Below are positions 1 through 7,315 of a stretch of 12,091 nucleotides of DNA, in pieces; the stretch's first letter is position 1; each line of letters opens with the position of its first letter. Made by a program: the position numbers and the translations under genes. The stretch is taken from positions 1 through 12,091 of the forward strand of contig JAYENI010000102.1 in the NCBI GenBank assembly GCA_034722015.1, read 5' to 3'. This DNA is from JAJDOJ01 sp034722015 (GTDB lineage Bacteria > Pseudomonadota > Gammaproteobacteria > JAJDOJ01). The notes under the pieces were generated by a model. That model was given only the letters and a program-made list of their open reading frames with translations, was not told the DNA's origin and searched no databases.

Positions 1-328
1 GGACCAGCTCCATCCTCACCTGTGGGTCCTCCGGGTGCGATTCACACACGAGCGCCGAGAGCAGCGGATCGCGCAATGGCTCGCCGTCGACCTCGAATGC
101 CCGGATCTGACGGGCGTAGTCGTCGAGCTGTTCGAGCAGGGTCGGCGTGAAGTTGACGACGGCACGCGCCTCTGGCACTTCCTCGAGGTGCGCCGCCATG
201 TCGACGTAGTCCTTGATCGCGTGCAGATACGTCCAGGGAAGGCAGTATGCCCCGGTTGCGGGATCACGGTAATCCGGCTGGTGCATGTGCCAGCACAGCA
301 CCACATCCAGTTTGCCCTCAGCGGACAC
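1..328 (-). CDS. GH57-family glycoside hydrolase (N-terminal part, runs off left edge)
   Basis: This is the amino-terminal ~109 residues of a glycoside hydrolase family 57 protein (the alpha-amylase/amylopullulanase/glucanotransferase group). The sequence begins V-S-A-E-G-K-L-D-V-V-L and then shows CWHMHQPDYRDP, whose HxHxP core (H14, H16, P18) is the first conserved region of GH57. It is followed by PWTYLHAIKDYVDMAAHLEE and VVNFTPTLLEQLDDYA, which fit the family's N-terminal barrel. I chose the GTG at 326-328 because it overlaps the 3' end of glgC by 11 bp and lies a few bases after an AAGG-like Shine-Dalgarno sequence. No in-frame ATG precedes the HMHQP motif. Sharing strand and overlap with glgC implies co-transcription and probable translational coupling, so a role in trimming or remodelling glycogen is inferred. 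The catalytic nucleophile and acid/base lie outside the window, so activity and specificity cannot be judged. Confidence 0.88.
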   Translation of the reverse strand, partial: MSAEGKLDVVLCWHMHQPDYRDPATGAYCLPWTYLHAIKDYVDMAAHLEEVPEARAVVNFTPTLLEQLDDYARQIRAFEVDGEPLRDPLLSALVCESHPEDPQVRMELV

Positions 329-1589
329 GGCGCGCCTTCTGCCCGAGCATTTCGGGGACGACCAGCGTCACCCCGCCCTCGCTCACGTGAAAGCGACGCG
401 CGTCTTCCTCCGGATCCTCGCCGATGACCGTGCCGTCCGGGATCTCGCATCCCTTGTCGATCACCGCCTTGCGGATGTGGCAATTGCGCCCGATCACGAC
501 GTCCGGCAGAACCACGGTATCCTCAATCACCGACCAGGAGCTCACCACGACGTCGGTGAACAGGAGCGAGTGTCTTACCGTAGCGCCCGAGATGATGCAG
601 CCGCCCGAGACCATTGAATCCAGCGCCATGCCCCGGTGGTCCTCGTCATCGAACACGAATTTGGCGGGCGGCGCCTGTACCTGGTAGGTCCAGATCGGCC
701 AGTCGTCGTCGTAGAGATTCAGCTCCGGGGTCACCCCGATCAGCTCCAGGTTCGCCGCCCAGTAGGCATCCACCGTACCCACGTCGCGCCAATAAGCCTG
801 GTGCGATTTCTGCACGTCCCTGAAAGGATAGGCATATGCCCGATAGCGATCGATCACACCGGGGATGATATTGTGGCCGAAATCGTGGTTCGATCCCGGC
901 ATATCGGCATCCTTGGTAAGCTGTTCTATCAGAAAGTCGGTGTTGAACACGTAGATGCCCATGGACGCCAGGGCGGTGTCCCGCCTTCCGGGAATGGTCT
1001 CGGGGGACTCCGGCTTTTCTGCGAAGCTCACGACACGACCCGACTCATCGATACTCATGACGCCGAATGCTCGCGCCTGCTCCACCGGGATCTCGATACA
1101 GCCCACCGTCAGGTCCGCCTCGTTGTCGACGTGAAAGGCCAGCATCGGGCCGTAATCCATCTTGTAGATGTGGTCGCCTGCCAGGACCAGCAGGTATTTG
1201 GGCTCATCGCTGCGGATGATGTCGATATTCTGGAATACGGCGTCTGCCGTCCCCTGGTACCAGGAGGTCGCAATCCGCTGCTGGGCCGGCAGCAACTCAA
1301 CGTATTCGCCGAATTCGCCCCTCAGGAAGCCCCAGCCCTGCTGGATGTGCTTTATCAGGGAATGCGCCTTGTACTGCGTGGCGACGCCAATGCGCCGAAT
1401 GCCCGAATTGATGCAGTTGGACAAGGGAAAATCGATGATCCGGAACTTACCACCGAATGGAACAGCCGGCTTGGCCCGCCACATCGTCAGCGGACCCAGG
1501 CGCGAGCCGCGGCCCCCGGCAAGAATCAGCGCCAGTGTCTCCTTGGTGAGATCACTGACGAAACGGGGAGAAGATCGTTCATGTTTCAT
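318..1589 (-). CDS. glgC: Glucose-1-phosphate adenylyltransferase (ADP-glucose pyrophosphorylase)
   Basis: The enzyme makes ADP-glucose from ATP and glucose-1-phosphate, the committed step of bacterial glycogen synthesis in the cytosol. Its 423 residues match the family length (E. coli ~431). The nucleotidyltransferase domain starts at LILAGGRGSRLGPLT (residues 21-35). LAGDHIYKMDY carries the catalytic Asp139 (E. coli Asp142) and FAEKP carries the glucose-1-phosphate-binding Lys192 (E. coli Lys195). The region from about 300 on is the left-handed beta-helix, ending GTVIGEDPEEDARRF. The residue aligned with the E. coli activator-site Lys39 is Trp37 (in LTMWRAKPAV), so fructose-1,6-bisphosphate control may differ. 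The ATG at 1587-1589 gives the expected N-terminus although no strong Shine-Dalgarno is visible. It is divergent from glgB/glgA and overlaps the downstream GH57 gene. Confidence 0.97.
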   Translation of the reverse strand: MKHERSSPRFVSDLTKETLALILAGGRGSRLGPLTMWRAKPAVPFGGKFRIIDFPLSNCINSGIRRIGVATQYKAHSLIKHIQQGWGFLRGEFGEYVELLPAQQRIATSWYQGTADAVFQNIDIIRSDEPKYLLVLAGDHIYKMDYGPMLAFHVDNEADLTVGCIEIPVEQARAFGVMSIDESGRVVSFAEKPESPETIPGRRDTALASMGIYVFNTDFLIEQLTKDADMPGSNHDFGHNIIPGVIDRYRAYAYPFRDVQKSHQAYWRDVGTVDAYWAANLELIGVTPELNLYDDDWPIWTYQVQAPPAKFVFDDEDHRGMALDSMVSGGCIISGATVRHSLLFTDVVVSSWSVIEDTVVLPDVVIGRNCHIRKAVIDKGCEIPDGTVIGEDPEEDARRFHVSEGGVTLVVPEMLGQKARRVR

Positions 1590-2085
1590 GTGTCATAACC
1601 GTTTTTCTTTGTGACGACGCCTTCTGGTAGCATTGCACGGAAATCAGCGGACACACCCGCGGACCATTCGCATATCTCCGCTGGGCGAGCCGGTTGCGAT
1701 ACCTGGCCCCGGTTGGGGGCATTGTCGAATCGACACGTTGCTCGCCTGGCGGCCGGATTCCATTAGCCGTCGGGATTTGACAGGAGATCCGTACCGCGTG
1801 CCGGGAGACTTCGATAGCGTCCCTTCGGCGATAGTGGAGACTTCCATTCGTGTCGATCGATCAAGAATACTCGGGGATATCGTCGAAGCGGCACGGCAAG
1901 GGAGCGGATGGACGTTGTGCGCGACGGTCAGGGTGTGTGTCGGGCGCTCCGCAATTGTCCCGGCGAGAACCGCCATCGTTGGTTATTATCTCCCCGTGAA
2001 TCAGGGCCCGTGTCCACGCCGGATCTGGGTCCGCCGATCAATGTGACGAATTATATCCACAATCCCAGGTTAAAGCAGGTTCCAA
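1590..2085. other. Divergent intergenic region between glgC and glgB
   Basis: These 496 bp must hold the promoters for both the leftward glgC-GH57 unit and the rightward glgB-glgA unit. I see no tRNA, rRNA, repeat array or convincing gene. Candidate sigma-70 elements are incomplete: TTGACA at 1777-1782 has no acceptable -10 about 17 bp downstream, and TATTAT at 1984-1989 has no good -35. The last 15 bp carry AGG (2077-2079) in front of the glgB TTG. An open frame on the plus strand (1633-2046) has no recognisable motif and no Shine-Dalgarno, so I regard it as chance. Confidence 0.6.
2077..2079 (+). promoter_or_regulatory. Ribosome binding site that decides the glgB start (TTG)
   Basis: AGG lies 6 nt before TTG (2086-2088), and an in-frame TAA sits at 2071-2073, so no longer start is possible. 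The competing in-frame ATG at 2131 has GAAGGA almost directly against it, too close for normal initiation. It would also trim the protein to only about a dozen residues before the conserved DPF motif. Confidence 0.55.
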
Positions 2086-4275
2086 TTGACACCCTTCAAC
2101 ATTAGACCCGCCACCGGTATCAGCGAAGGAATGCAGCGAATCCTGAAGGCGCGCCATCATGACCCGTTCGAGGTCCTGGGGCGTCACGATGATCCGCAAG
2201 GACCGGTGGTACGTGTTTTCATGCCCAGGGCCGAAACGATTCGGATCGCCGGTGGCGGTCCCGAACTGGAGCGGATCCCTGGAACGGACTTCTTCGAATG
2301 TCGAGACCCGGAAAACCTGCTGCCGCCCCGGTACCAGCTCGTCTGGACCGACAGGCAGGGACACGCTCACGAGAGCTACGATCCCTATACCTTCGAACCG
2401 CAGCTTTCCGACTACGATCTCCATCTTTTTGGTGAGGGACGCCATTGGCATGCCTACCGAATGCTCGGCGCCCACCTGCACACCGTCGATGGAATCAGCG
2501 GTGTACGGTTCGCCACATGGGCCCCGAACGCGGAGCGCGTGAGCGTCGTGGGCGAATTCAACGACTGGGACGGCCGCTGCGGCCAGATGCGCATTCGAGG
2601 AGCGAGCGGGGTCTGGGAACTGTTTATACCCGGTCTCGGACCGGGCACCCTGTACAAGTACGAGATCCGCAACCGCTTCGACGGCAGGATCTATCTGAAA
2701 TCGGACCCCTACGGGCAACTCTGCGAACTGCGTCCAAGTACCGCCTCGGAAATCCCGCCACCCGATGAATGGGACTGGCAGGACGCGGCCTGGGTCAGTG
2801 ATCGCGCCAATGGCGACTGGCTGCACCAGCCGCTGTCCGTGTACGAGGTGCATCTCGGTTCGTGGATGCGGGCCGGGAACGGCGAGTTTCTCGACTACCG
2901 TACCCTGGCGAGGCGGCTGGTCGATTATGTCAAGCAGCTGGGTTTCACACATATCGAACTGCTGCCCGTCACCGAGCACCCCCACGACGCTTCCTGGGGA
3001 TACCAGACGATCGGGAATTTCGCGCCGACGCGGCGATTCGGGATGCCTGAAGACTTCCGCTATTTCGTGGACCACTGCCACCGCAACGGGATCGGCGTCA
3101 TCCTCGACTGGGTCCCGGCGCACTTTCCCAAGGACGCCCACGGCCTGGCACGCTTTGACGGCACCCCGCTGTACGAGCACGAAGACCCGCGCATGGGAGA
3201 ACACCGCGACTGGGGCACGTTGATCTACAACTACGGGCGCAACGAGGTAACGAACTACCTGCTGGCCAGCGCCATGTACTGGCTGGAGGAATTTCACATC
3301 GACGGACTACGCGTGGACGCCGTCGCATCGATGCTCTATCTCGACTATTCGCGCGAAGAAGGCGACTGGCGGCCGAACGAATACGGCGGCAACGAGAATC
3401 TCGAAGCGATCGAGTTCCTGCGCGAACTCAACAACGTGACGCAGCGCGAGTGCCCGGGCACGCTGATGTTCGCGGAGGAATCCACCGCCTGGCCCCAGGT
3501 GACGCGGCCGACCTGGCTCGGCGGTCTGGGTTTCTCCATGAAGTGGAACATGGGCTGGATGCACGACACGCTCGACTACATGAGCAAGGACCCCATCCAC
3601 CGCCACTACCACCACGACCGGCTGACCTTCGGGCTGCTCTATTCCTTCACCGAAAATTTCCTTCTGCCCTTCTCACACGATGAAGTGGTGCACGGAAAGG
3701 GCTCGATGATCGGGAAAATGCCGGGTGACGACTGGAGAAAGTTCGCGAACCTTCGCCTGCTTTACACCTATATGTACACCTATCCCGGCAAGAAACTGCT
3801 CTTCATGGGGAGCGAGTTCGGGCAGGGGCTTGAGTGGAACCACGAGACGTCGCTGGACTGGGCGGAACTGGAGCAGTCGGGCAACCGCGGCGTACAGGCC
3901 CTGGTGACGGAACTCAACCGCCTGTATCTCGAGGTACCGGCCCTGCACAGACACGATTTCGAGGCGCGTGGATTCGAGTGGATCGACTGCCATGACGCAC
4001 AGCAATCGGTACTCAGCTACCAGCGCCGTGTCGGGGACGACCTTGCCGTCATCGTGCTCAATTTCACCCCGGTACCCCGGCCCGGTTACCGGCTCGGAGT
4101 ACCGAGTGCCGGAAACTACAGCGAGCGCCTGAACTCGGATTCGCGTTACTTCGGTGGCACCAACCTCGGGAACGAGGGCAGGGTGGTCGCCGAACCCACG
4201 CCGAGTATGGGCCACCCGTGGTCCCTCAACCTGACTCTCCCTCCCCTGGGAGGGATCGTGCTGATACCCGAGTAG
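2086..4275 (+). CDS. glgB: 1,4-alpha-glucan (glycogen) branching enzyme, GH13
   Basis: The enzyme cuts alpha-1,4-glucan chains and rejoins them in alpha-1,6 linkage to branch glycogen. The 729 residues equal the usual proteobacterial GlgB length. An N-terminal domain (about 15-115, starting at HHDPFEVLGRH) is followed by a CBM48 domain (about 125-225, FATWAPNAERVSVVGEFNDW). The GH13 barrel (about 255-610) contains all catalytic regions: DWVPAHF (Asp341), GLRVDAV with nucleophile Asp411, FAEES with acid/base Glu464, and FSHDEV with Asp532. The 53-residue spacing between nucleophile and acid/base equals that of E. coli (405/458). A C-terminal beta domain completes the protein. The start is TTG at 2086, supported by an AGG six bases upstream; ATG at 2131 is the alternative. 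It heads the glgB-glgA unit, with 33 bp before glgA. Confidence 0.97.
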   Translation: MTPFNIRPATGISEGMQRILKARHHDPFEVLGRHDDPQGPVVRVFMPRAETIRIAGGGPELERIPGTDFFECRDPENLLPPRYQLVWTDRQGHAHESYDPYTFEPQLSDYDLHLFGEGRHWHAYRMLGAHLHTVDGISGVRFATWAPNAERVSVVGEFNDWDGRCGQMRIRGASGVWELFIPGLGPGTLYKYEIRNRFDGRIYLKSDPYGQLCELRPSTASEIPPPDEWDWQDAAWVSDRANGDWLHQPLSVYEVHLGSWMRAGNGEFLDYRTLARRLVDYVKQLGFTHIELLPVTEHPHDASWGYQTIGNFAPTRRFGMPEDFRYFVDHCHRNGIGVILDWVPAHFPKDAHGLARFDGTPLYEHEDPRMGEHRDWGTLIYNYGRNEVTNYLLASAMYWLEEFHIDGLRVDAVASMLYLDYSREEGDWRPNEYGGNENLEAIEFLRELNNVTQRECPGTLMFAEESTAWPQVTRPTWLGGLGFSMKWNMGWMHDTLDYMSKDPIHRHYHHDRLTFGLLYSFTENFLLPFSHDEVVHGKGSMIGKMPGDDWRKFANLRLLYTYMYTYPGKKLLFMGSEFGQGLEWNHETSLDWAELEQSGNRGVQALVTELNRLYLEVPALHRHDFEARGFEWIDCHDAQQSVLSYQRRVGDDLAVIVLNFTPVPRPGYRLGVPSAGNYSERLNSDSRYFGGTNLGNEGRVVAEPTPSMGHPWSLNLTLPPLGGIVLIPE

Positions 4276-4308
4276 CGGTCGCACGACGCCGGACATCGAG
4301 ACGCCCCC

Positions 4309-5763
4309 GTGAAACTGCTCTATGTCGCCAGCGAGGCCTATCCCCTGATCAAGACGGGCGGACTCGGCGACGTCGCGGGCAGCCTGCCGCCGGCCCTGAG
4401 CGCACTGGGGCACGACGTCGCGCTGTTGCTGCCGCTATACCAGGGCATCACAAAGCACCTCGACGGGCTCGAAACCGTATCCGGCCTGGGCAGGGAAGGC
4501 GGTAGCGGCAGCCTGCTCAAGGGGCGGTTGCCGGGTACCGGCACCACCCTGCTGTTGCTCGACATGCCGGAATACTTCGCCCGGGAAGGGAACCCTTACC
4601 TCGCGCCCGACGGCTCTCCCTGGCAGGACAATGCGCAGCGGTTCGCCATGTTCTCCCGCGCAGCGGTCGCCATCGCCCTCGATCGCGCGGGCCTTGGGTG
4701 GACGCCGGACCTGATACATTGCAACGATTGGCAGACTGCGCTCGTACCCGCTCTGCTCGCTGGTGAGACCCTACGGCCCGCAACGGTTTTTACCATCCAC
4801 AATCTCGCCTATCAGGGTCTTTTCCCGGACACGATGTTCCAGACGCTCAAGCTGCCGCCCGGGCTGTGGTCGCCGGACGCACTGGAATTCCACGGGAAGC
4901 TCTCATTCATGAAAGGCGGACTCGCCTTTGCCGACAAAATCACCACCGTCAGTCCGACCTACGCCAGGGAGATTCAGACACCGGCCTTCGGCGCCGGGCT
5001 CGACGGGTTGCTCCGCCACCGGAAAGAAGTGTTGACGGGCATCCTCAACGGCATCGACGAAAACGCCTGGGACCCCGCCACCGATCCGCACCTGACAGCG
5101 AACTTCGACGCAGAAAGCCTCGGGAAAAAACACATCAACCGGACCGCATTACGCAAGCAATTTCGCCTGCCCGAGCGACCGCAACTGCCTCTGCTCGGCA
5201 TGGTCGGGCGGCTGGTGGAGCAGAAGGGTGTCGACCTGATCCTCGAAGCAATGCCGGGTTTGACCAGGCTTCCCGTGCAACTCGCCCTCCTCGGCAGCGG
5301 TGACCCGGCGCTCGAGTCGGCGCTCAGCGAATGGGCCGCACGGTTCCCCGACAGGATCGCGGTCCACATCGGCTACGACGAGGGCCTGGCTCACCTGATC
5401 GAGGGCGGCTCCGACATGTTCCTCATGCCTTCGCGGTTCGAGCCCTGCGGGTTGAACCAGATGTACAGTCTGCGATACGGAACGGTTCCCGTCGTGAGGG
5501 CGACGGGGGGCCTCGCGGACACCGTGATCGACGCCACCGGGGACAACCTTTCCGCCGGTACCGCCAACGGCGTCACTTTTATCGACCCCACGGAAACGGC
5601 GTTTCTGCTGGCTGTAAAGCGAGCACTCACGCTCGAGCGGGACCCGAATACGTGGCAGGACCTGCAGCGACGTGGCATGAAAACGGATTTTTCATGGCAA
5701 CGACGGGCTGGCAACTACGTGGACCTATACGAGATCGCGATTAGGGAGCACCGCGCCGCCTGA
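4309..5763 (+). CDS. glgA: Glycogen synthase (ADP-glucose type), GT5
   Basis: The enzyme transfers glucose from ADP-glucose to the non-reducing end of alpha-1,4-glucan. The 484 residues and GTG start give the canonical N-terminus with KTGGLGDV (Lys15). The GT5 half spans about 1-240 and includes HNLAYQG (His164, equivalent to E. coli His161). The C-terminal GT-B half includes GRLVEQKG (Arg301 and Lys306, the ADP-glucose phosphate-binding pair) and SRFEPCGLNQMYSLRYGT (Glu378, the catalytic-site Glu377 of E. coli). All key residues are intact. The Shine-Dalgarno before GTG is weak (CATCGAGACGCCCCC), and with only 33 bp after glgB, co-transcription is expected. The region after its stop lacks a clear intrinsic terminator; a short hairpin at 5813-5829 is followed by few T residues. 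Confidence 0.97.
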   Translation: MKLLYVASEAYPLIKTGGLGDVAGSLPPALSALGHDVALLLPLYQGITKHLDGLETVSGLGREGGSGSLLKGRLPGTGTTLLLLDMPEYFAREGNPYLAPDGSPWQDNAQRFAMFSRAAVAIALDRAGLGWTPDLIHCNDWQTALVPALLAGETLRPATVFTIHNLAYQGLFPDTMFQTLKLPPGLWSPDALEFHGKLSFMKGGLAFADKITTVSPTYAREIQTPAFGAGLDGLLRHRKEVLTGILNGIDENAWDPATDPHLTANFDAESLGKKHINRTALRKQFRLPERPQLPLLGMVGRLVEQKGVDLILEAMPGLTRLPVQLALLGSGDPALESALSEWAARFPDRIAVHIGYDEGLAHLIEGGSDMFLMPSRFEPCGLNQMYSLRYGTVPVVRATGGLADTVIDATGDNLSAGTANGVTFIDPTETAFLLAVKRALTLERDPNTWQDLQRRGMKTDFSWQRRAGNYVDLYEIAIREHRAA

Positions 5764-5806
5764 GCCGGAGCAGTACCGGCATCGGGTACCGCTATGCGGC
5801 CAGTCG

Positions 5807-5983
5807 TCCGGCAATCGCCTTAGGCGATTTCTGTCGAATGACATACCATCTTGCTTGTTTTTTCATCCGTCCTCTGTGTTGCGACAACCGTTCCATAGTT
5901 CGACTATGCGCCTGTTGTCGCGCCTTGATGACGAACGAAAAGCCGGCGCAATCTGGTATGTCATTTTCCGGCAATCGCCTTAG
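5807..5983. repeat. MITE-like palindromic element flanked by 17-bp direct repeats
   Basis: Two exact 17-bp copies of TCCGGCAATCGCCTTAG (5807-5823 and 5967-5983) bracket a 143-bp segment. Inside, nested inverted repeats share one centre at base 5901. The outer 12-bp arms are AATGACATACCA (5837-5848) and TGGTATGTCATT (5954-5965). The middle 8-bp arms are GCGACAAC (5881-5888) and GTTGTCGC (5914-5921). The core is CATAGT-TCG-ACTATG (5894-5908). The stretches between also pair partially if one base is bulged (about 12 of 15 around 5860-5874). The whole 5837-5965 segment could fold as one long hairpin or cruciform. There is no coding potential. Interpretation as an inserted non-autonomous element with a long target duplication is inference; a transcribed structured RNA or attenuator between glgA and the next gene is an alternative. 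Confidence 0.7.
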
Positions 5984-6009
5984 TACACGAGACCCCGTCC
6001 GTTATATCC

Positions 6010-7146
6010 ATGATCAACCCCCATCCCGAGTTCCCGCTGGAAATCGTCCACCTCAACCACGCCGCCGTGGGTCCCTGGCCACGCCGCACCGTAGCGGCGG
6101 TCGAGTGTTTCGCCAGGGAAAACCTGGTGTCCGGATCGCGTCACTACGGCAAATGGCTGGAGACAGAACAGTCCCTTCGGGAGGCCATGGCGCGCCTGGT
6201 CAACGCCGAATCCGCCGATGACATCGCACTCATGAAAAGCACCTCGGAGGCGCTGTCCGTCGTGGCCTACGGGATCGACTGGCGCGCCGGCGACAGCATC
6301 GTCTTCGGCCGTCAGGAATTTCCCTCGAACCGCGTGGTGTGGGAATCGCTTGCGCCACGTTTCGGCATCGAGGCGCGCCCGGTAGACCTGTACGGGACGG
6401 TCCCGCCCGAAGAGGCCCTGCTGCAGGCGATCGACGGTTCTACCCGGCTGCTTTCGGTCAGTTCGGTGCAGTACGACACCGGTTATCGAATGGACCTCCG
6501 GCGACTCGGCCTGGCCTGCCGGGAGAGGGGCATCCTGTTCTGCGTCGACGCCATCCAGAGTATCGGTGCATTTCCATTCGACGTAGCGGAGATATACGCG
6601 GATTTCGCGATGGCGGACGGGCACAAATGGATGCTGGGGCCGGAAGGACTCGCATTTTTCTACTGTTCACCCGAACAACGTCCCCGAGTGAGATTGAACC
6701 AGTTCGGCTGGCACATGCTGGCAGAGCAGCAGGACTACCAGCGAACGGACTGGGCGCCCGCAGCAGACGCGAGGCGTTTCGAATGCGGAAGTCCGAACCT
6801 GCTCGCCGCGCACGCGCTTCAGGCCAGCCTTTCGCTGCTGGAGGAGACAGGTATCCCCGCCGTATCCCGCGCCATCTCCGCAAACGTTTCCTTTCTATAC
6901 GGCGAACTGCAGGCCCTGGGCGTCGAGACGGTTACAGCGTCTGATCCGGGAAAACGCGCCGGGATCGTTACCTTTCGTGTGCCCGGCGATGACGGTCGCT
7001 CACTGTACCGTCACCTGATGCGCCAGGGGGTCCTCTGCGCCCACCGAGGTGGCGGTGTGCGGTTTTCACCCCATTTCTACACGCCGCACGACGCGATGGT
7101 CCGCGCCCTGGACCATATCGCCGAACACCTGGCCCGGCGTGTGTAG
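6010..7146 (+). CDS. Class V aminotransferase-fold PLP-dependent enzyme, substrate unknown
   Basis: This 378-residue protein has the class V aminotransferase fold (the group of NifS/SufS-like desulfurases, kynureninase and isopenicillin-N epimerase). Visible landmarks are LNHAAVGPWP near the N-terminus, the phosphate-binding KSTSEALS (residues 76-82), and FCVDAIQSIGAFP with Asp180, which pairs with the pyridine nitrogen. ADGHKWMLGPEG follows, with Lys206 as the Schiff-base lysine, and a C-terminal VRFSPHFYTPHD (Arg351) is the likely carboxylate-binding segment. I do not see the catalytic-cysteine loop (RxGxHC) of SufS-type cysteine desulfurases, so I do not call it one. The ATG at 6010 has no clear Shine-Dalgarno but places the LNHAA motif at the usual distance. 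It lies just after the palindromic element and 220 bp before the C92 gene; neither neighbour fixes its substrate. Confidence 0.85.
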   Translation: MINPHPEFPLEIVHLNHAAVGPWPRRTVAAVECFARENLVSGSRHYGKWLETEQSLREAMARLVNAESADDIALMKSTSEALSVVAYGIDWRAGDSIVFGRQEFPSNRVVWESLAPRFGIEARPVDLYGTVPPEEALLQAIDGSTRLLSVSSVQYDTGYRMDLRRLGLACRERGILFCVDAIQSIGAFPFDVAEIYADFAMADGHKWMLGPEGLAFFYCSPEQRPRVRLNQFGWHMLAEQQDYQRTDWAPAADARRFECGSPNLLAAHALQASLSLLEETGIPAVSRAISANVSFLYGELQALGVETVTASDPGKRAGIVTFRVPGDDGRSLYRHLMRQGVLCAHRGGGVRFSPHFYTPHDAMVRALDHIAEHLARRV

Positions 7147-7240
7147 CAACACCCTGGCTGGATATTTTTCTCAAATCATATCAACAAGTTGAAATACCAC
7201 CTTCGGCCACCCAGTCAGTAACAGGCAACCGCGTCCGCCT

Positions 7241-7272
7241 GTCGCAGGCGCGGAGTATGACCGACCTGCGAC
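7241..7272. repeat. 8-bp inverted repeat upstream of the C92 hydrolase gene
   Basis: GTCGCAGG (7241-7248) and CCTGCGAC (7265-7272) are exact reverse complements separated by 16 bp. No T-run follows, so it does not look like an intrinsic terminator of the aminotransferase gene. An operator or a transcript stem-loop is possible. Confidence 0.5.
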
Positions 7273-7287
7273 GTGACGTTTATCACA
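7272..7287. promoter_or_regulatory. CRP/Vfr-like operator candidate
   Basis: CGTGACGTTTATCACA matches the CRP-family pattern TGTGA-N6-TCACA at nine of ten specified positions, with symmetrical GTGA/TCAC arms. It sits about 90 bp before the supported start of the C92 gene and about 30 bp before a TATAAC hexamer. The spacing from the inferred transcription start (about -48) is not an ideal class I or II position, so assignment is tentative. Confidence 0.35.
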
Positions 7288-7315
7288 CCCGCATAAAGGT
7301 TACAGGTCTATGGTC

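Noticed and set aside
636..1598. 320-codon plus-strand open frame
   Set aside because: Antisense shadow of glgC with no own motif or ribosome binding site.
1777..1782. Perfect -35 hexamer TTGACA
   Set aside because: No -10-like hexamer at 16-18 bp spacing (GCCGGG is there), so it is not reported as a promoter.
1633..2046. 137-codon open frame on the plus strand in the glgC-glgB gap
   Set aside because: No recognisable domain, no Shine-Dalgarno before its ATG, composition unlike the neighbouring genes, and stop-free frames of this length are common in GC-rich DNA.
2038..3297. Long (419-codon) open frame on the minus strand
   Set aside because: Lies opposite glgB, whose motifs are all intact; no family features in the antisense translation.
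5813..5829. Hairpin as rho-independent terminator of glgA
   Set aside because: The stem is only 7 bp and is followed by ATTTCTGTCG-like sequence rather than a T-run; kept only as part of the repeat structure.
2051..6011. Shared TTATATCCA before glgB (2051) and before the aminotransferase gene (about 6002)
   Set aside because: A 9-bp match at different distances from the two starts, with no flanking similarity; chance is the simplest explanation.
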